From the NCBI GenBank assembly GCA_013398615.1, contig VZSR01003806.1, positions 945,393 to 1,009,392 of the forward strand: a stretch of 64,000 bases of DNA, in the 5' to 3' direction. The stretch is from Brachypodius melanocephalos (taxonomy: Eukaryota; Chordata; Aves; Passeriformes; Pycnonotidae). The position numbers and the translations under genes are program-made. Below, one piece after another: positions 58,701-64,000 of this stretch. Numbering within the stretch: the stretch's first letter is position 1; every line of letters begins with the position of its first letter. The notes below the pieces were generated by a model. It worked only from the letters and a program-made list of their open reading frames with translations. It did no database searches and had not been told where the DNA came from.

Positions 58701-61700
58701 AAATTATAAACCCCCTTTCTTATTTTGCAAGTCGCCAATTAACAATATTTAGTGTTTTGGAGCTTGTCTAAAGTTCAGACCTTCATTTTCCTATTTGCTG
58801 GGAGTATGCTTATGATCTAAGGACATTCCCTTGAAGTTAGATCCAGACAAACATTTAGGATCCTGCACTTAGGCAATGCAGTACCTAATTTTTCCAGCAT
58901 ACAGACTGAGACAGGAATTTGAGAAAGATACGAGGCCATTATCCGTGGTGGATGGGAGGACTTAGGCAAAATACTGCTGAACCCTTGTCAGTAGAAAAAA
59001 AAAAGTTATGAGATTCATAAAGCAGAGAAGGAAGTATAACAATGTAACCTGGAATTTGAATAGTTCAGGCTTGGTTTGGGAGAAATCCAAATTCAGTTCG
59101 CACTCTGAAAATAGTTTCTGCATTTTATATTAAATAGTCTTCACAAAATGACATCACGATCTGCAGAACAGGAATAGAGCTGTGCCTTCCATCGGAGCTT
59201 CTGCTGGGCTAAGAAATCTATTTATTTTTGTCCATGTGTATATTCTGTCTACCCTTATAAATTTTTAGTTTTGCACAAAACTCATACCTAACAAAAAAAT
59301 ATGAATAATTTGTTTTGAACACTTTTCTGATCTTGGAGCTTGAGGTATCATGTTCCTCTAGAGGGTGGGAGAGATTGGTTTCAATATTGGTTGATACAAT
59401 AGGTTATTATAATAAAGTGAGTGCACTATCTTCCAGCTCCTTGAAAATAAAGGGAACCTCTTACAGCTTGATTTTAGAGAAAGCAGTTGCTATTCTCTAT
59501 CAGCAGGAGCCCCATCCTTTCTTGTATTCTCTGATTGCTCTGATTGTGAAATATAAAGCAATGCTGTAATGTAGATATTTCTTGCTTTAGCAAGTAGCTG
59601 ATGCAGATGTATGTTTTCAATTTTTCTTGCTTCCACTTAAACACGGATAGCACAAGAACACCCAGCAGCAGCAAACACAGTAAGTGGAGTCTTGTGAAGG
59701 GATGCTGGAAGAGCTGGGGCTTCTAGAAAGACAAATGAGTTTTCTAGGGGCTTTTTTGAAGAAAAGCCTGTGGGAATCATCGGTGACTTCAGATGGATGT
59801 AGGAAATATCATTTATTTTTGAGTGCCAGGAGAAGATAAAACCTGGAGGAAGAAGAAAGAGCAGCCTTGCTCTGCCTACAATCCTGAGCAATTTCCAGAA
59901 CGTTTTTCTGCCACTGTTAGGGAGAACGGGATCAGGAAAGCGTGATCTGTAATGTGATGGTCCTCCTTGCAAGATCCGAAAGCTGAATACTGTTTGAAGT
60001 TGAGACACAGTTGGGTTTTTCAGCCTGGAATAACTTATGTTAACAAGGAATATAAGTTATGATGTTGGCTAAGGAGGAAGTTGGCTGCTCTGAGATGCTG
60101 TTTATTTTGTCATCTGCCTTCCTTCAGCTTTCTTGATAGATCCCACTGTGGATGACCTTACTAAAAAGTGCTCCTTAGTGACCTGTTCTGCCACCTGTGA
60201 AAAAGAGACTCTTGCAACCTCCAAAATGAATATTCCTATGAGGAATGCAAATACAATAATGTTTTGAAGGGATGAGAAATACTACTGAATAACAGTACAT
60301 ATTAATATTTGAGATGAAGACAAAGGAGAAGAGAAGGACCTTTCTTTTGTTTTTTCTTTTTGAGGGGAAGATTGTTTTGTAGTAAGTTTGATAGAGCTCA
60401 GTTTAAAATACAAATTTTTTTGTTTGGAAAACATAAAAATACACATTTGAACTTCCTTCAAATGTGGTTTCTCTCCTGTTTTTCCATTCACAGATCAGAA
60501 AAATTGCAAGATATTCCCAAAGTGGGTTAAATCTTCATCATTTCTGAGAGTATTATGCTGAAAAACTGTTGCCTAGTTCTAAAGGGCCCCTGGCTGAGGC
60601 TCACCCAATTAGCCTACATTGATAATTGCTGACAGGAACACAGGTATTTTGGACATTGACAGTAGAGTGCTCAACCTGCTCTGCAAGTCTGCGCACTCTG
60701 CACAGGATGACAACGAGCTGCATTTTCAACAGTGGCTCTCTTTGCTAATGAGCTCGCAGGACACATGCTATGGTTGTTTTCCACACCATGTGATTCCTTT
60801 CTCTGAGGGACTCCTATAGACAGAAAGTTGGATCAATTAACAAATCAGCCTGTGTCGTCTGCTGAAGTGGCACTGAGAAGGTATGACAGTCTTGGGCAAA
60901 AACATGTGCAAAGCTATCAATCCACAAAATGCCAGGCTAATTATTCTGCCTAGTGTAATTGCTCTGAAATATGCTTTCATAGTGGAAATGCATTAAAAAG
61001 CATTCCTACTTTTCTTTTTTTACTAACAGTGGTATTCCTCTTCTTATAAGAGAGTTATAAATTGATGGGTTTTCAATTTTTTTTCTCCTGTCTTTTTTTG
61101 TGTCAAAGAAGAATTATTGTCATAGACATCATATGAATCCTATGTGCCAAGATCTATGCAGCTGAAATTGAATGTAGAATGTCAAAATTTTGCTTTCAAT
61201 AATCTTGTTAAACTTCTTCCATTCTGCTTTTGACCACAGTCTTTACAATTTTGCACTTTCAAGTTTCACTCCTCTAGGAGGATTAAGAAAGTAGGTGGAG
61301 TGCTTAGTCTGTGTTATCTATGCCAACAATGTTTCTTTTTTATAGTAAATCCCTTTATATTGTTGGAAGAAAACAAGACATACCTTTATTTCTTGAATAT
61401 CTGTCTTCTTTATCCTCTCTGACCTTTGTCAGACAAAAAGTTCAGGGCTATAACTGTGATGTGAAGCATTTTGTGTCATTCTTTGTCTTTTACCCTTGTT
61501 CTTTAGAGCATCCTGAAGAATACTTTGTGCTGTAGCCTGTGATCATTATTAGTGTTAGAGGCCAGAAAGAGCATTTTAATGCATCCACACTGACAGGTCA
61601 AGGTCATGTCATTGGAGATGTGATGCCTGATACGTAAATCACTCTGAAGTTGTAAGTTAGAAAATAGTTTTACAGCTGTAGCATGTCGCCACCTAGCTTT

Positions 61701-64000
61701 ACTTATTTCTTTTTCTCCTTTAAAATTTAGTATTTCAAATGTCCTAGGTAATTCATAGAACATTCTATATTCAGAGAAGTGTTTCCCTATCCATCAACTA
61801 CCTGCTTTTTTATCTTATGCCAACAGCCACTCTTTAATCTTTTAACTTATTTGGCTCATTTTGTCAATCCTGAGCTCACCTCATCCTCCCGTTAAAGAAT
61901 ATGCACCCAGTGCAGTTATTCCTGTATGAGGTCTAAATTAATGATAAAACCCAGAGATGTGTTGAGGCTGCTTTTTCAAGCTGCCTTTTAGGAAGGAAAG
62001 AGGAATGCGTGCAGGCTACTATGAAAGGAACCACCGTTGTCCTCTACCACTTCTGTGAAAGTTCTCTTCTAATATCTGCCCCAGCCTGCTCAGCTTGGAT
62101 TAGTGTGGAGAATAAAGCATTTTGGAATTCTGAAATGGCAAAAGCATTGGACTCTCTTTTTAAGAGTTAATTTGTTGGATAGAATGTATGAGAGCTGCTT
62201 CTGCTGTCTCCTTAATTGCTACAATATAGTGACAGTCTCATCAGATCACCATTTATATCCTGTGCCAGATCAGCATTTTCATTGAATGATCTCAGTATAA
62301 CACTCAAATAATTTCAAGTTCCTCCAAAATTATGAAGATTGTAATATCTTACAGTCTATTTTTTATTACTGATTATTTTCATAATAGATTTCCATTACAC
62401 ATAAAAAATCAAATGTGATTGGAAGACAGGATTATTTTCTTAAACTGAATATCAAACTCAGACTTTTACCTAATTTGTGAAAGCTAAAATTTAAGAAATT
62501 AATTTAATTGCCATGCAATTTTTAACAACTGTGTTTTTAAATTGTTTTACATTACATTGTGTTTGTATATTTTTGTATATGTATATTTGTTTTACATAGT
62601 ATTGTATTGTTCTATAATGGCAAAGATTTTTTTAACCACGATATTTTAACCAAGATGGGTCTCACAAAATGCAGAAGGCAGATTGAAAACAATGGTGGCT
62701 TAATCATGTATAGCATTTCTATATTTGGGATTTCTAGAGGATTTGCCTCCTTTCCTCTTGTCTGTTTTAATAGTTACATAACTTTTGTGGTTTGCCCTAC
62801 AGACTTCAAGGTCAGCTGAAGAGCAGGCAAATCCTTTCTCTGCTTCTTTGCTTTTCTAAGATTATGTAAACAGACCTTCAGAAAATACACCCCCTTTCCC
62901 TCCTTCTCCCTCCAAGAATCTAACAGTTCAGCAGGTCAGTACTGGCGAGAATATTTCAAGGATGACTAATAATAAGATGCCCTTTAGAGAAATGGGAGAC
63001 TTAGTATAGCAAGAGCTTACACAAACCACCCCAGTGCTCTGCTGAAGGGAATTTCTCAGCCTTTCTGCCCAGTATGTAAAAAGACACCGACTCGTAATCC
63101 TTTACTCTCAAGGGTTCCTCAGCTGAAATCTGAGCCTTGGAAAAAATAGTAAGAGCATCCTATTGCTGCGAATTTAGATTAGGAACTTAGAATTACTTCA
63201 GTTGATATTAGATGTAGAAATATTTTACTTAGTAAATGGAATTGTCTAGTTTGAGGTTTTGTAGACATGGTTTAGCACCAAATGAGGAGGGGATGTTTAG
63301 TGCTTTCTGAAAGTACCTAAGAATCAAAATTTTGGCCCCAGTTCTCCTACTCATGCTCTCAAAAGGTGACAGTTTTCAGGTGCTCAGAAGTGGAAAGTTT
63401 ATGTTTGCAGCCACATAGCATTGAGTGAGGAGCTAACACTTAACACAAGATGTAAAAATGTATGAATTTATCAAGTTACACAGCTGTGCAAAACAAAAAT
63501 AAACTGCAAATAGAAGATAAACATATTAGTCATAAGATTTTTAGGTTAATGGAGGTAGAAATATTCAATGAAAATTATTTTTAACATCTGGTAGCTCAGA
63601 TTCTTGAGGTGTGAAGCACAACAATTGGAGTAGTCCTACATATTCATTTATAGATACAAGACCACAGTCAAAACCACGTAGGTTACATGGGTTTACAGCA
63701 CACATAGGTTACATGGGTAGATCAAATCCAGCCCATCTCAGGACATTAATAAATGTAATCTAAAGTTATCTAAATATTATAGTTCACATATTTTTCGGCT
63801 ATTGAAGATTTGGCTAAGACTTACTCTTCAGGAATGATATATTCAAAGTCTTTCACACGCATGCATTTGATTCTGCTTGAACTCTTGCACAAACCACACC
63901 AGTCAAAGGTTATTATATATGTTTTGGTGAGCATCTGTCACAGCTAAAGACTGAAACAACTCTGTAAATTTTGAATTAATTTAAAAGTTGCATTATAACT
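55789..64000. other. Unique AT-rich non-coding DNA
   Basis: No gene or transposon is recognised in the last 8.2 kb. The longest frame is 123 codons at 59637-60008 (minus). It has no domain or signal pattern I know and no splice or codon evidence, so it is left uncalled. Small repeats: (AAT)n at 56950-56971, and the 14-bp direct repeat TAGGTTACATGGGT at 63679-63692 and 63705-63718. 60590-60990 is repeat-free with several homeodomain-type cores (see findings). Confidence 0.5.
56950..56971. repeat. (AAT)n microsatellite
   Basis: About six AAT units within AT-rich flanks. Confidence 0.8.

Noticed and set aside
59637..60008. 123-codon minus-strand frame
   Set aside because: No recognised family, no codon or splice evidence. 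At this length a chance frame in 64 kb is unsurprising. Kept only as a note.
1..64000. CRISPR arrays, operons, tRNA or rRNA genes
   Set aside because: No regularly spaced repeats with unique spacers, no bacterial gene layout and no recognisable tRNA or rRNA sequence were seen; the repeats present are those of a bird genome.

Overview
This window looks like bird nuclear DNA, most likely from a neoavian and possibly passerine species. I find no exon, RNA gene, operon or CRISPR array that I can support. The DNA is visibly AT-rich. Reading frames rarely exceed 100 codons, and the longest ones fall on repeats or across an assembly gap. The assignment to birds rests on the repeats: many copies of CR1 LINE retrotransposons, several ending in the CR1-type tail built from ATTCTATG/ATTCTGTG units, plus three long terminal repeats (LTRs) that I recognise as avian endogenous-retrovirus families. 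Family names come from memory of consensus sequences; no database was searched.

Layout. 1-8998 alternates unique AT-rich DNA with CR1 copies at 1351-2046 (+), 4467-4930 (-), 7328-7547 (+), 7548-8290 (-) and 8893-8998 (+). A run of exactly 100 N (7228-7327) marks an assembly gap at the edge of the inverted CR1 pair. 8999-30349 is mostly unique DNA with simple repeats, a faint CR1 tail, a possible LTR fragment near 22.4 kb and an unexplained GC-richer block at 23410-23740. 30350-33265 is a repeat cluster: a CR1 (-) split by a solo LTR (30623-31108, -), a second degraded LTR (32531-33010, +) and an A/C-rich simple repeat. 33266-46587 is mostly unique with small CR1 remnants. 46588-47628 is the best-preserved LTR: about 1.04 kb, minus strand, flanked by the 5-bp direct repeat GAAGC and carrying seven internal tandem-like units. 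49784-50118 and 50545-50592 are CR1 remnants, 51535-51620 is a purine tract, and 54680-55788 is a T/G microsatellite running into a 1-kb CR1 with reverse-transcriptase remnants. The rest, to 64000, is unique AT-rich DNA.

Nothing here works together as a pathway. The window is best read as intergenic or long-intron DNA, a record of old retrotransposition. I found no new biological system. The points worth checking are the tail-less inverted CR1 junction beside the gap, the nested and internally repeated solo LTRs, the GC-rich block, and a few repeat-free stretches rich in homeodomain-type cores (around 3.5, 27.2 and 60.6-61.0 kb) that could be conserved regulatory elements.
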